A stretch of 46,019 nt of DNA from Alphaproteobacteria bacterium (GTDB lineage: Bacteria > Pseudomonadota > Alphaproteobacteria > UBA8366 > GCA-2717185). The translations under genes were made by a program, and so were the position numbers. Where the stretch lies: positions 1 through 46,019 of the forward strand of contig JBBDQU010000023.1 of assembly GCA_040905865.1 (NCBI GenBank), given 5' to 3'. The notes beneath the pieces are model-generated. The model worked only from the letters and a program-made list of their open reading frames with translations, was not told the DNA's origin and ran no database searches. Shown here in pieces: positions 32,325 through 42,072 of this stretch. Each line of letters opens with the position of its first letter. Within the stretch, counting starts at the first letter, position 1.

Positions 32325-33590
32325 TCAGCCCAGTTTCATCTTGTCGACGCCGATAAGGCGGTTGTACAGCAGATACAGCGCGATGACGGCCCCCAGCAGC
32401 AGCGAGCCGATCGCGGCGGCAAGGCCCCAGTTCAGCGACTGCTGCATATGATAGGCGACGAAATTGGTGATGAAGCGGCCGGACTGTCCCCCGACCAGCG
32501 CGGGCGTGATGTAGTAGCCGATCGCCAGGATGAACACCAGGATCGAGCCGGCGCCGATACCGGCCAGCGTCTGCGGGAAGTAAACCCTTCGGAATGCGGT
32601 GAAACCGGTCGCGCCCAGCGACCGCGCCGCCCGCATATAGGCCGGCGAAATTGTCTTCATCACCGAATACAGCGGCAGGATCATGAACGGCAGCAGGATA
32701 TGGGTCATGGCGATGATCGTGCCGGTCTTGTTGTAGATCAGCTGCAGGCGGTTCTCGTTCGTGATCAGGCCGGCCCAGACCGCCAGATCGTTCAGGACGC
32801 CCTGGCTCTGCAAAATCGCGATCCAGGTCGTCGTCCGCACCAGCAGCGATGTCCAGAACGGCAGCAGCACCAGGATCATCAGCAGGTTCGACTGCCGCAT
32901 GGGCAGGGTCGCCAGCAGAAAGGCAACCGGATAACCCAGCAGCAGCGCCAGCACCGTAATCAGCGCGCTCATCCATATCGTGCGCACGAACAGGTTGACG
33001 TAAATCTGCATGTGTTCCGGCTTTGCCTCGATCGCGCCGTCGGCGCCATATCTGAGATCGAGCGCCGCCAGGTAATACGACAGCGTATAGTTGCCGGATT
33101 CCCGCTTCAGCAGCCGCCAGACATCCGGTTGCGCCCATCGCTCGTCCAAGGCGATGAGCGCTTCCTTGTACGGCCCCCTTTCGAGAGCCTTGGACCTGCG
33201 TGCGGATTTCATGATCAGCGAGCGCATGCCGCCGCTTTCGTAGTTCAGCCGGCTGGCGACCCTGCCGATGGTTCGCGCGCGACTGCCCGCGGCAAGGTCC
33301 CGGACGGCGGCGGCGAACACCGCCTCCCCGGGCAGCCCTTCCCCGTCCCAGCCGGAAAGGGCGCGCACCGTCTCGGGCATATGCGTGGTTACTTCGGTGC
33401 TCTCGACGCTGCGCAACAGCATATCGAATATCGGCAGGATGAACGCAACGAGCAGAAACAGGAAAAGCGGCGCGACCAGGAGCACCGCCCTGATCCTGTT
33501 GCGGCGCTGGGCACGGCTGAGGCTGACCTTCAGCGGAACGCCGTCGGCCGTCGTCAGATCGTCCGGCGATGTCGCCGCGAGCCCGGTCAC
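32325..33590 (-). CDS. polyamine-type ABC transporter permease (PotB-like, with long periplasmic insert)
   Basis: Permease of 421 aa. The first helix is near residues 34-55 (AVLLVAPLFLFLLVAFILP). It is followed by a hydrophilic stretch of about 140 residues before the remaining five helices. The EAA loop (AARSLGATGFTAFRRVYFPQTLAGIGAG) lies near residues 330-360. Ordinary PotB proteins are about 285 aa; the enlarged first periplasmic loop marks a longer subfamily. The GTG start at 33590 has GGAG 8 nt upstream. It lies 52 bp after the binding protein gene, with a stable hairpin in between. Confidence 0.92.
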   Translation of the reverse strand: MTGLAATSPDDLTTADGVPLKVSLSRAQRRNRIRAVLLVAPLFLFLLVAFILPIFDMLLRSVESTEVTTHMPETVRALSGWDGEGLPGEAVFAAAVRDLAAGSRARTIGRVASRLNYESGGMRSLIMKSARRSKALERGPYKEALIALDERWAQPDVWRLLKRESGNYTLSYYLAALDLRYGADGAIEAKPEHMQIYVNLFVRTIWMSALITVLALLLGYPVAFLLATLPMRQSNLLMILVLLPFWTSLLVRTTTWIAILQSQGVLNDLAVWAGLITNENRLQLIYNKTGTIIAMTHILLPFMILPLYSVMKTISPAYMRAARSLGATGFTAFRRVYFPQTLAGIGAGSILVFILAIGYYITPALVGGQSGRFITNFVAYHMQQSLNWGLAAAIGSLLLGAVIALYLLYNRLIGVDKMKLG

Positions 33591-33615
33591 GATAAATTCT
33601 CCATGGGCGAAAGAG

Positions 33616-33635
33616 ACGGGGGCAAAGGCCCCCGT
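33616..33635 (-). other. intercistronic hairpin between binding-protein and permease genes
   Basis: ACGGGGGC (33616-33623) pairs with GCCCCCGT (33628-33635) across a 4-nt loop, without a U-run. It sits directly after the binding-protein stop. Such structures often protect the 3' end of the binding-protein message so that it outnumbers the permeases; that role is inferred. Confidence 0.6.
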
Positions 33636-33642
33636 GTTCCGG

Positions 33643-34725
33643 CTATCTGGCCAGCCAAGCGTTGAAACGCTCGGTCAGCTCGTCCAGGTGATCGGCCCAG
33701 AATTCGTCATCCTTGTGCAGGGCGGTTTTAAAGTTCGGGCCATAGGTCGGCATATGCGGTTTCATGTCGACACCCGTCTTCGCATGCGTGGAGACCAGGG
33801 CCGCGGAGGAAATGCGCGCCGGACCATAGGAAATATACTTGGCCTGATCGGCGAGGCGCTGCGTATCGGTCGCGAATTTGAGATAGTCCGCCACCTTGTC
33901 CAGCTTGCCCCTCGGCACGACCCAGCCATCCAGTTCGAAGACCTGCGCGTCCCAGATGATCTTGAAGGGCTGGTCTTCGTTGACCTGGGCGTTGAAGATA
34001 CGACCGTTATAGCCGGACGCGAACGCCACCTCCTTGTCGGCCAGGAGCTGCGGCGGCTGCGCGCCTTCCTCCCACCAGATCACGTTGTCCTTGATGGTGT
34101 CGAGCTTGGCGAAGGCCCGGCTGATGCCTTCTTCGGTGCGAAGCGCTTCATAGACCTTGTCGGCGGGAACGCCGTCCGCCATCAGGGCCCATTCCAGGTT
34201 ATTGACGGGCTTCTTCTGCAGCGACCGCTTGCCCGGGAAGCTTTCCAGGTCGAACACGTCCTTCATGGTCGACGGCTGCCTGCCGGAATATATCGTCGTG
34301 TTATAGGCGACGATGTTGGAATAGACGATCTGCGGCACGAAGCATTCGCTCAGCGAACCGGCGATGAAATCATCGCTCGGCGGGACGCCGTCCGGCGACG
34401 GGGCAAGCACCTTGTCATGATCGATGATATCGACCAGCCCCTCGTCGCAGGCTATCTGCGCCTCGGATGGCAGCATGTCCACCAGATCCCAGGTCACATT
34501 GCCGGCCTCGACCTGTGCGCGCAGTCCTGCCAGCGCCGTCTGGGCCTTGTCGACATTGACGATCGTGTCATCTGTCTTCTCCGTCCACGGGTCATGATAG
34601 GCGCTCTTCTGGCTTTCCGTATAAGCCCCGCCCCAGGACACGATGGTCAGGCTTTCGGCAATAGCGGCGGAGGAAAACGCCCCTGCAAAGGCCGCCAGGC
34701 CAAGCGTTGCGATATGCTTGTTCAT
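33643..34725 (-). CDS. polyamine-type ABC transporter periplasmic binding protein (PotD/PotF-like)
   Basis: Class II solute-binding protein of 360 aa. The signal peptide ends at AAIAES (about residue 23), followed by LTIVSWGGAYTESQKSAYHDPW, the usual start of the polyamine-binding group. Further on are WDLVDMLPSEAQIACDEGL and VVPRGKLDKVADYLKFATD. It delivers substrate to the two permeases. The ATG start at 34725 has GGGAG about 9 nt upstream. It lies 45 bp after the ATPase gene. The SWGGAY type is shared by putrescine-binding and related amine-binding proteins, so the ligand is not certain. Confidence 0.92.
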   Translation of the reverse strand: MNKHIATLGLAAFAGAFSSAAIAESLTIVSWGGAYTESQKSAYHDPWTEKTDDTIVNVDKAQTALAGLRAQVEAGNVTWDLVDMLPSEAQIACDEGLVDIIDHDKVLAPSPDGVPPSDDFIAGSLSECFVPQIVYSNIVAYNTTIYSGRQPSTMKDVFDLESFPGKRSLQKKPVNNLEWALMADGVPADKVYEALRTEEGISRAFAKLDTIKDNVIWWEEGAQPPQLLADKEVAFASGYNGRIFNAQVNEDQPFKIIWDAQVFELDGWVVPRGKLDKVADYLKFATDTQRLADQAKYISYGPARISSAALVSTHAKTGVDMKPHMPTYGPNFKTALHKDDEFWADHLDELTERFNAWLAR

Positions 34726-34770
34726 TTCTGCTTACTCCCTTGTCGTTTCGGTCAGTTTTTTTGGATGCCG

Positions 34771-35883
34771 TCAGGCGTCCAGTGCGCGGCAATCCTCGCG
34801 CGCCCAGCCCACCATGATCGTCTGGCCGCGCTTCAGGGCCGGGTGCGTCTGCGCATTGGGAATCTTGACGATAAAATCGCTGTTGCCGCAGACCGAGACA
34901 CGCGTGCGCAGGTGATCGCCGAGATAGATCACTTCGCGCACCTCGGCCTCGAAGATGTTGGGACATGTGCCCGTCTCCGGATCGATCGTGACGCGTTCCG
35001 GACGCAGCGACAGGGTCGATTTCGCCCCCGCGCCCGCAACGTTGACCGGCAACGCCTCGATCACGACGCCCGATTCCGTGCGCACGCTGCAGGCATCACC
35101 GGACAGTTCGACCACGTCGCCGATCAGCCGGTTGTTTTCACCGATGAACGAGGCCACGAAGGCATTTTCGGGCTGTTCATACAGGACGTCCGGGCTCGCC
35201 AGCTGTTGCACCACGCCGTCATTGAAGACCGCGATGCGGTCCGACATCGTCAGCGCTTCCGACTGGTCGTGGGTCACGTAAAGCATCGTGACTCCCAGGT
35301 CTTCATGAATGCGCTTGATCTCGTATTGCATTTCCTCGCGCAGATTCTTGTCCAGCGCGCCCAGCGGTTCGTCCATGAGGACGATTTCGGGCTCGAAGAC
35401 CAGCGCGCGCGCCAGCGCCACGCGTTGCTGCTGGCCGCCGGACAGTTGCGCCGGCCGGCGGTCGCCAAACTCCTCCAGCCGCACCATTTCCAGGGCGCGG
35501 GCGACCTTTTCCCCGGTTTCCGCCGGGCCGAGCTTGCGGACCTCCAGCGGAAAGGCGAGGTTCTCCGCCACGCTCATATGCGGGAACAGGGCATAATTCT
35601 GAAAGACAATGCCGATCCCGCGTTTGTGCGGCGGCACGGTGTTGATAGGTTCGCCGTCGAGAAGAATATCGCCGTGGGTCGGGGCTTCGAATCCCGCCAT
35701 CATCATCAGGCAGGTGGTCTTGCCGGAGCCGGACGGCCCCAGAAGGGTGATGAATTCGCCGCTGGCGATATCGAGGTTAAAGCCTTTTACGACAAGCGTT
35801 TCGCCGTCATAGCTTTTTTGCACATTGTGGAACCGCACAAACGGCTGTTTGCGCGGCCCCTCACTGGAAAGAGGTTCACGCAA
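34771..35883 (-). CDS. polyamine-type ABC transporter ATP-binding protein (PotA-like)
   Basis: Cytoplasmic ATPase of 370 aa. Walker A is LLGPSGSGKTTCLMMMAGF, the signature is LSGGQQQRVALARAL, Walker B is EIVLMDEPLGALD, and the H-loop is YVTHDQSEALTMSD. The C-terminal TOBE region (about 280-360, LSLRPERVTID) is present. The start appears to be TTG 35883, with GGAGA about 8 nt upstream and no suitable ATG in frame. It is the first gene of the operon; a 17-bp palindrome (35899-35915) lies immediately ahead of the ribosome site. Confidence 0.93.
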   Translation of the reverse strand: MREPLSSEGPRKQPFVRFHNVQKSYDGETLVVKGFNLDIASGEFITLLGPSGSGKTTCLMMMAGFEAPTHGDILLDGEPINTVPPHKRGIGIVFQNYALFPHMSVAENLAFPLEVRKLGPAETGEKVARALEMVRLEEFGDRRPAQLSGGQQQRVALARALVFEPEIVLMDEPLGALDKNLREEMQYEIKRIHEDLGVTMLYVTHDQSEALTMSDRIAVFNDGVVQQLASPDVLYEQPENAFVASFIGENNRLIGDVVELSGDACSVRTESGVVIEALPVNVAGAGAKSTLSLRPERVTIDPETGTCPNIFEAEVREVIYLGDHLRTRVSVCGNSDFIVKIPNAQTHPALKRGQTIMVGWAREDCRALDA

Positions 35884-35898
35884 ATGTATGTCTCCGGC

Positions 35899-35915
35899 TG
35901 TGTGCTAGGCACACA
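35899..35915 (-). promoter_or_regulatory. perfect palindrome before the polyamine-type operon, possible operator
   Basis: TGTGTGC-TAG-GCACACA, with 7-bp arms, lies 4 bp upstream of the GGAGA ribosome site of the ATPase gene. Position and symmetry suit a repressor site that would cover the leader or promoter. No regulator gene for it is visible in the window. Confidence 0.45.
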
Positions 35916-36357
35916 TGATAACAATATTGAATTAACATAAGATTCACTAATAATACAATTTTTTTCAGTATATTGAAGTATTATTTTTATTAATATCGCG
36001 AATCTGTAAATAAGAAATCAATAAATAAAACCGTAAATAATATCAATACTATTATTGATCATAACTATATTAATAAAGTATACAGAACATGAACTCTTTA
36101 AATGCAAGTAGTTCGTTTATTTTACCTGTTTTTGTAGTGTTTGGAGTTCCCTGTCAGGGACATCCGCTCAGGAACAGTCGAACCAATCCGGGCAGGTTTC
36201 CGTCATTTACGCCGTGCCGCTATAGCACATCAGGTTTGAACGGAACCGGTTGCGATTCCAGTCGAACACGATCTGATCTATCCGGCCCGACCGGGAGGAA
36301 GGGCGGTGGCGATTATCCTGGCGCCGGCGTACTCCGTATAAGGCCGGTCATGATTTA
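35916..36357. other. AT-rich intergenic region between SDR gene and polyamine-type operon
   Basis: About 440 bp without a convincing gene. From about 35930 to 36110 the sequence is strikingly AT-rich, with long A/T runs and an inverted repeat ATCAATA-CTAT-TATTGAT at 36042-36059. A second short palindrome, TCCCTG-T-CAGGGA, is at 36148-36160. It must contain the promoter of the minus-strand transporter operon, but no -35/-10 pair stands out. The plus-strand open frame 36089-36424 looks non-coding. Confidence 0.45.
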
Positions 36358-37146
36358 TCAGAACGTTCCCGGCGTGATGCCCGTCCGGCCGCCATCCAGG
36401 GTAATGACGCTGCCGTTTACATAGGACGATTCGTCGCTGGCGAGGTAGAGCGCCACGTCGGCGGCTTCCTCGACGAAGCCGGGCCGGCCCATCGGCGTCG
36501 CCTTGCGCTGGGCTTCGCTCATCGGCTGGCCGGCGCGGTTGTCGCGGTTGAGGCGCACGGGGATGCCCTGTTTGCTTTCGCGGAGCGCGCCCGAATTGAT
36601 GCAGTTCACCCGGATGCCGTGGCGCGCCAGCCAGAAACTCATCACATGGGTCAGCGGCTGCAACCCGCCCTTTGCCGCGGAATAGGCAACCAGTGTCGGG
36701 TTACCCAGCACGCCGTCGATGGAACCGTGATGGATGATCGCGGCATTGCCCGCCGCCTTCAGCGCCGGCAGGAGTTTCTGGCTGCACAGGAAAGGCGCGG
36801 TGAGATTGACCGCGACCTGCCGATTCCATTCGTCCAGCGGCACGTCCTCGAATTCGCGCCGCTCGGCGATGGCCGCATTGTTGAACAGCACATGGATGGT
36901 GTCGCGCCAGTCCATGCAGGCTTTCGCCATGCGGTCGATGGCGGCCGGATCCGCGAGGTCGGTTTCGATGAACGTCGCATCGCCGCCTTCGGCGCGGACC
37001 ATGGCCGCGGTCTCCGCGCCCATATCCGCGTCGATATCGACGCAGGCGACCGCGGCGCCCTCGCGGGCGAACAGCAGGCTCGCCGCCCGGCCGACGCCGG
37101 AGGCCGCCCCGGTGATAACCGCGTTTCTACCATCGAGCCGTTTCAT
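36358..37146 (-). CDS. SDR family oxidoreductase
   Basis: Classical short-chain dehydrogenase of 262 aa. It has the NAD(P) motif ITGAASGVGRA (residues about 10-20), VDID at the end of beta-2 (favouring NAD), NNAA, catalytic Ser in HHGSIDG and YSAAK as the YxxxK pair. The C-terminus ITLDGGRTGITPG is usual. The start is ATG 37146, with GGGGAGGAA 4-5 nt upstream; the open frame to 37179 is extra. It lies 66 bp after the UxaA-family gene and probably shares its transcript, which suggests a sugar acid or polyol substrate, but that is inferred. Confidence 0.92.
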   Translation of the reverse strand: MKRLDGRNAVITGAASGVGRAASLLFAREGAAVACVDIDADMGAETAAMVRAEGGDATFIETDLADPAAIDRMAKACMDWRDTIHVLFNNAAIAERREFEDVPLDEWNRQVAVNLTAPFLCSQKLLPALKAAGNAAIIHHGSIDGVLGNPTLVAYSAAKGGLQPLTHVMSFWLARHGIRVNCINSGALRESKQGIPVRLNRDNRAGQPMSEAQRKATPMGRPGFVEEAADVALYLASDESSYVNGSVITLDGGRTGITPGTF

Positions 37147-37212
37147 TCGTTCCTCCCCGCCGCGTGATGCCAGCCGCAATCATCGGCGGGGCGGTCCGAG
37201 TTGGCAAGAGGG

Positions 37213-38739
37213 CTACATCTGGGCTCCGATCTGCCAGGGCACGAATTCGGCGTCGCCGAAGCCAAGCTGTTCGGAAAGCGTCCGTTCGCCGCTGGCGATG
37301 GCCAGCAGCTTGCGGAAGATACGCTCGCCGACTTCCTCCAGCGAATCGGTGCCGTCGATGCAGGTGCCGCAATTGATGTCCATGTCTTCGGACATGTGTT
37401 CATACATGGGCGTATTGGTGGCCAGCTTCACGCTGGGCACCGGCTTGTTGCCGTAACAGGAACCGCGCCCGGTGGTGAAGGCGACCAGGTTGCAGCCCGA
37501 CGCCACCTCGCCCGTGATCGAGCACGGGTCGTAGCCGGGGCTGTCCATGAAGGCGAAGCCCTTGGTCGTGATCGGTTCGCCGTATTTATAGACGCCGACG
37601 AGATTGGTCGTCCCGCCCTTGGCGACCGCCCCCAGTGATTTTTCGAGGATCGTGGTGAGCCCGCCCGCCTTGTTGCCGGGTGTGGGGTTGTTGTTCATGC
37701 TGCCGTTGTTCTTGGCCGCATATTCCTCCCACCAGCGGATGCGCTCGATCAGCTTCTCGCCGACTTCGCGGCTGACCGCGCGGCGGGTCAGCAGGTGCTC
37801 CGCGCCGTAAACCTCCGGCGTTTCGGCCAGCACGCCGGAGCCGCCGTGCCGCACCAGCTTATCGACGGCAATGCCCAGCGCCGGGTTGGCCGTCAGCCCG
37901 GAGTAACCGTCCGAGCCGCCGCATTGCAGCGCCACCGTCAGTTCCGAGGCCGGGCAGGTCACCCGCTGCATCGCGTTGGCGCGCGGCAGCACGGACCGTA
38001 TCCAGTTCAGGCAGTATTCCACGGTTTTCCGCGTCCCGCCCTCCTGCTGGATGGTGGTGTAATGGAAGGTTTCGTCCGAGGGCTTGCCCATGGTTTCCAG
38101 CATGAAGGGAATCTGGTTCGCCTCGCAGCCCAGCCCCAGCATCAGCACGGAGGCGAAATTCGGATGCCGCGCGTGACCCCAGATGGTCCGCTGCAGCATG
38201 CGGAAGCCTTCATCGTCGGTGCCGATGCAGCACCCCGCGCCGTGCACGATGGGCACGATACCATCGACATTCGGGTAATCGTCCAGCAGCCCTTCCTTCT
38301 CCACCGCCTTGGCGACATGCAGCGCCACCGTCGCGGCGCAGTTTACCGAGGTGACGATGCCGATATAGTTACGCGTGCCGACCTTGCCGTCCTCGCGCCG
38401 GTACCCCTGATAGGTCTCACGTTCGGCTTCCGGCACCATGACGGTTTCAACCGCCCCTTCGCCATAGGCGTAATCCCGTTCGAAATCGCCCATCGACACG
38501 TTGTGGACATGGACATGCGCGCCGGGCGCGATATGTTCCGACGTGAAGCCGATGATCTGGCCGTATTTGACGACGGCGGCGCCGGCTTCGATGGGGACGA
38601 TTGCGATCTTGTGACTGCGCGGAACCGGTTCGCGCGCGGTGATCGATGCCGGCGATACCATGTCGCCCCTCGCGACGTCGCCCAGCATGATGGCGACATT
38701 GTCCTGCGGGTTGAGCCGCAACGATTCAATACTGGCCAT
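37213..38739 (-). CDS. UxaA-family dehydratase (altronate/galactarate dehydratase type)
   Basis: A 508-aa sugar-acid dehydratase. The N-terminal SAF domain (residues about 10-95, HKIAIVPIEAGAAVVKYGQIIG) is fused to the large catalytic domain. That domain has GYRREDGKVGTRNYIGI, HGAGCC, GLGCEANQ, LQCGGSDGYSGLTANPALG and, near the end, FTTGRGSCYGNKPVPSVKLATN and INCGTCIDG. Conserved cysteines and His suit a metal-dependent enzyme. Related proteins act on altronate, galactarate or similar acids; the exact substrate is open. It lies 40 bp after gcvP in the same direction and ahead of the SDR gene. Confidence 0.88.
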   Translation of the reverse strand: MASIESLRLNPQDNVAIMLGDVARGDMVSPASITAREPVPRSHKIAIVPIEAGAAVVKYGQIIGFTSEHIAPGAHVHVHNVSMGDFERDYAYGEGAVETVMVPEAERETYQGYRREDGKVGTRNYIGIVTSVNCAATVALHVAKAVEKEGLLDDYPNVDGIVPIVHGAGCCIGTDDEGFRMLQRTIWGHARHPNFASVLMLGLGCEANQIPFMLETMGKPSDETFHYTTIQQEGGTRKTVEYCLNWIRSVLPRANAMQRVTCPASELTVALQCGGSDGYSGLTANPALGIAVDKLVRHGGSGVLAETPEVYGAEHLLTRRAVSREVGEKLIERIRWWEEYAAKNNGSMNNNPTPGNKAGGLTTILEKSLGAVAKGGTTNLVGVYKYGEPITTKGFAFMDSPGYDPCSITGEVASGCNLVAFTTGRGSCYGNKPVPSVKLATNTPMYEHMSEDMDINCGTCIDGTDSLEEVGERIFRKLLAIASGERTLSEQLGFGDAEFVPWQIGAQM

Positions 38740-38779
38740 GTCGTGTCCCCCACTTTCTACAGATGACCCCTATGCCGGT

Positions 38780-41656
38780 TCAGTCCGCCGCGTCCCGGTA
38801 GGCGTCGAGCGGCGGGCAGGCGCAGACGATGTGCCGGTCGCCATAAACCTGATCGATCCGGCCGACCGGCGGCCAGTATTTATTGTCCCGCACCGCCGGT
38901 AACGGGAAGGCGGCATCCTCGCGCGAATAGGGCCGGGTCCATTCGCCGGACATCAGTTCGTCCAGCGTATGCGGCGCATGGTGCAGCGGGCTGTCTTCGA
39001 TCGCTATAATGCCGGACTCGACTTCGTCGACCTCTGTCGCGATAGCGATCATGGCGTCGCAGAAACGGTCCAGTTCCACCTTTGATTCGCTTTCCGTCGG
39101 TTCGATCATCAGGGTGCCGGAAACCGGGAAGGACATTGTCGGGGCATGGATGCCGAAATCGACCAGCCGCTTGGCGACATCGTCTATGGTCGCTTTCTGC
39201 ATGGCGCGCAGGTCGATGATGCATTCATGGGCAACCAGCCCGCCCGGCCCGGTATAGAGAACCGGGAAATAGGGATCGAGCCGCCTGGCGATGTAATTCG
39301 CGTTCAGGATGGCGACCTGCGTCGCCCGCAACAGCCCGGCGCCGCCCATCATGGCGATATAGGCCCATGAAATCGGCAGGATGCTGGGGCTGCCCCAGGG
39401 CGCCGCCGATACGGCGCCAACGCCGCCTTCTGTTCCGCCGCGCTGTGCGCAATGCCCCGGCAGGAAGGGCGCCAGATGCGCCTTCACGCCGATCGGCCCC
39501 ATGCCCGGCCCGCCGCCGCCATGCGGAATGCAGAAGGTCTTGTGCAGGTTCATATGCGATACATCCGCGCCGATTTCCGCCGGCTTGGCGACCCCCAGCA
39601 TCGCGTTCAGATTCGCGCCATCCAGATAGACCTGCCCGCCATGGTCGTGAACGATGCGGCAGATATCGCGGATTGCTTCCTCGAACACGCCATGTGTGGA
39701 GGGATAGGTCACCATCAGCGCGCCCAGCCGACCGGCATGCGCCGCGGCCTTCGCCCGCAGGTCGTCGATGTCGATATTCCCCCGGCTGTCGCATGCGACC
39801 ACGACAACCCGGAAGCCCGCCATCACGGCGCTGGCGGGATTGGTGCCATGGGCCGAACTGGGAATCAGGCATATATCCCGTTCCCGGTCGCCCCGGTCGT
39901 GGTGGTAGGCCCGGATAACCAGCAGGCCTGCGAATTCGCCCTGCGATCCCGCGTTCGGCTGAAACGACACCGCGTCGAACCCGGTCGCCGCGCAGAGCAT
40001 TTTTTCCAGCCCGTCGATCAGTTCCCGGTAACCGGCAAGCTGATCCGCCGGCGCGAAGGGGTGGATACCGCCGAATTCACGCCAGGTGACGGGGATCATT
40101 TCCGTCGTCGCGTTCAGTTTCATGGTGCAGGAACCGAGCGGGATCATGGAGCGGTCCAGGGCGATATCCTTGTCCTGCAGCCGTTTCATATAGCGCAGCA
40201 TTTCCGTTTCGGAATGATGGCTGTTGAACACCGGATGGGTCAGGAAAGCCGAGCTTCGGCGCAGTGCCGCCGGGATGGCGTCTTCCGTTTCCGAATCCAG
40301 CGCGTCCACCGACAGCGAGCCCTCATCGCCGAAGATTCGCCACACGGCTTCTATATCCGCGCGGGTCGTGGTCTCGTCGAAGGACAGGCCGAGCGTATGT
40401 TCATCGGTCCGCCGGAAATTGTAACCCTCCGCGATCGCCGCGTGATGGACTTCCGCGGCATTGCCGTCCGGCAGGTGGACGCACAGCGTATCGAACCAGG
40501 CGGCGGCGCCGATTTCGGCGTCCAGCCGTTTCAGGCCGGCGGCGACAATGCAGGTCATCCGATGGACCCGTTCCGCGATGGTCCGCAACCGGTCCGGGCC
40601 ATGATAGACCGCATACATGCCCGCCATCACCGCCAGCAGGACCTGTGCGGTGCAGATATTGCTGGTCGCCTTTTCACGGCGGATATGCTGTTCGCGGGTC
40701 TGCAGCGCCAGCCGCAGCGCCGAGCGGCCGGCGGAATCGATCGAAACGCCGACAAGCCGGCCCGGAATGGAACGGCGGTATTCGTCCTTTGTCGCCATGA
40801 AGGCGGCATGCGGTCCCCCGGCGCCCATCGGCACGCCGAACCGCTGTGCGCTGCCGATGACGATATCCGCGCCCCATTCGCCCGGCGGCTTCAGCAAGGT
40901 AAGCGCCAGCAGGTCGGTGGCCACCGCAACCAGCGCGCCGGCGGCATGCGCCGTCTCGACAACATCCGCGCAGTCGTCCACCCGCCCGCAACCGGCCGGA
41001 TATTGCAGCAGCACGCCGAACGGCGCCGCACCGGCAATGTCCTTGTGCGGATCGCCGATCACGAGATCGATCCCGAGCGGTTCGGCGCGGGTCCGCAGCA
41101 CGTCGATGGTCTGCGGATAACAGTCCGCGGAAACGAAAAAGACGCTGCTTTTCGACTTGCCGACCCGCCGGCACAGGGTCATCGCCTCCGCCGCCGCCGT
41201 GCCTTCGTCGAGCAGCGAGGCGTTCGCCAGGTCCATGCCCGTCAGGTCCATGATCATGGTCTGGAAATTCAGCAGCGCTTCGAGCCGCCCCTGCGAGATT
41301 TCCGGCTGATAGGGTGTATAGGCCGTATACCAGCCGGGGTTTTCCAGCACGTTGCGCAGGATCACGCCGGGCGTGTGACAGTCATGATAGCCCATGCCGA
41401 TGAGCGACCGCATCACGCGGTTGTTCGACGCCATCCGCCGCAGTTCGGCGAGCACATCGTATTCCGTCCGGGACGGCGGCAGGGCGAGCGGCTCCCGGCA
41501 GCGGATCGATTCCGGCACCGCAAGGTCGATCATCGCATCTAGCGAGTTCGCGCCCACGATCGCCAGCATCGCATCGACTTCATCGGGTGAAGGGCCGATA
41601 TGCCGGCTGACAAAATCGTCACGCTGTTCCAGTTCCTTCAGGCGTTTGGCGGTCAT
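38780..41656 (-). CDS. gcvP: glycine dehydrogenase (decarboxylating), P-protein
   Basis: Full-length (958 aa) pyridoxal-phosphate P-protein of the glycine cleavage system, which decarboxylates glycine and passes the aminomethyl group to the lipoyl arm of GcvH. The N-terminus [13 protein letters not shown] and [15 protein letters not shown] are typical. The PLP lysine is Lys706 in [18 protein letters not shown]. The single-chain form joins the halves that some bacteria split in two. The start ATG 41656 has GGAG 7 nt upstream. It lies 25 bp after gcvH. Confidence 0.96.
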   Translation of the reverse strand: MTAKRLKELEQRDDFVSRHIGPSPDEVDAMLAIVGANSLDAMIDLAVPESIRCREPLALPPSRTEYDVLAELRRMASNNRVMRSLIGMGYHDCHTPGVILRNVLENPGWYTAYTPYQPEISQGRLEALLNFQTMIMDLTGMDLANASLLDEGTAAAEAMTLCRRVGKSKSSVFFVSADCYPQTIDVLRTRAEPLGIDLVIGDPHKDIAGAAPFGVLLQYPAGCGRVDDCADVVETAHAAGALVAVATDLLALTLLKPPGEWGADIVIGSAQRFGVPMGAGGPHAAFMATKDEYRRSIPGRLVGVSIDSAGRSALRLALQTREQHIRREKATSNICTAQVLLAVMAGMYAVYHGPDRLRTIAERVHRMTCIVAAGLKRLDAEIGAAAWFDTLCVHLPDGNAAEVHHAAIAEGYNFRRTDEHTLGLSFDETTTRADIEAVWRIFGDEGSLSVDALDSETEDAIPAALRRSSAFLTHPVFNSHHSETEMLRYMKRLQDKDIALDRSMIPLGSCTMKLNATTEMIPVTWREFGGIHPFAPADQLAGYRELIDGLEKMLCAATGFDAVSFQPNAGSQGEFAGLLVIRAYHHDRGDRERDICLIPSSAHGTNPASAVMAGFRVVVVACDSRGNIDIDDLRAKAAAHAGRLGALMVTYPSTHGVFEEAIRDICRIVHDHGGQVYLDGANLNAMLGVAKPAEIGADVSHMNLHKTFCIPHGGGGPGMGPIGVKAHLAPFLPGHCAQRGGTEGGVGAVSAAPWGSPSILPISWAYIAMMGGAGLLRATQVAILNANYIARRLDPYFPVLYTGPGGLVAHECIIDLRAMQKATIDDVAKRLVDFGIHAPTMSFPVSGTLMIEPTESESKVELDRFCDAMIAIATEVDEVESGIIAIEDSPLHHAPHTLDELMSGEWTRPYSREDAAFPLPAVRDNKYWPPVGRIDQVYGDRHIVCACPPLDAYRDAAD

Positions 41657-41681
41657 GGCGCGCTCCCGGATCCGTTGCGGC

Positions 41682-42056
41682 TCAGAGTTTCTTGAGGAAG
41701 GCCCGATAGGCCTTTTCGTCCATCAGGTCGTCCAGTTCGGCCGGTTCGCTGATGGTCATGGTGTAGAACCAGCCCTCGCCCTCGGCATCCTCATTGACCC
41801 GCCCCGGTTCGCCTTCCAGCGTCTCGTTGACGTCCTCCACCTCGCCCGTGATCGGCGCATAGACGTCGCTCGCCGCCTTTACGGATTCGACGACCGCGGC
41901 CTCGTCGCCCTGCGCCAGGGCCGCCCCGGTTTCGGGCAGGTCGACGAAAACGATGTCGCCAAGCTGCTCCTGCGCATAGTCGGTGATGCCGATCGTTGCG
42001 ATATCGCCTTCAATTCGGACCCACTCATGATCTTCCGTAAACCTGATGTCGCTCAT
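41682..42056 (-). CDS. gcvH: glycine cleavage system H protein
   Basis: A 124-aa lipoyl carrier that shuttles the aminomethyl intermediate between P, T and L proteins. The lipoylated residue is Lys60 in [23 protein letters not shown] at the start and the [10 protein letters not shown] segment are family hallmarks. The ATG start at 42056 has AGGGA 5 nt upstream. It lies 16 bp after gcvT and 25 bp before gcvP. No lipoylation genes or L-protein gene are in the window. Confidence 0.96.
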   Translation of the reverse strand: MSDIRFTEDHEWVRIEGDIATIGITDYAQEQLGDIVFVDLPETGAALAQGDEAAVVESVKAASDVYAPITGEVEDVNETLEGEPGRVNEDAEGEGWFYTMTISEPAELDDLMDEKAYRAFLKKL

Positions 42057-42072
42057 GATTCCCTCTCGCGGA

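Noticed and set aside
33268-35940. 890-codon plus-strand open frame
   Set aside because: It is the reverse shadow of the polyamine-type transporter genes, whose motifs are unmistakable; the frame itself is Arg/His/Gln-rich with no domain.
36089-36424. Plus-strand open frame of 111 codons in the gap before the SDR gene
   Set aside because: No ribosome site, odd composition, and it runs into the 3' end of the SDR gene on the other strand.
39452-41542. 696-codon plus-strand open frame
   Set aside because: Reverse shadow of gcvP, with low-complexity composition and no recognisable domain.
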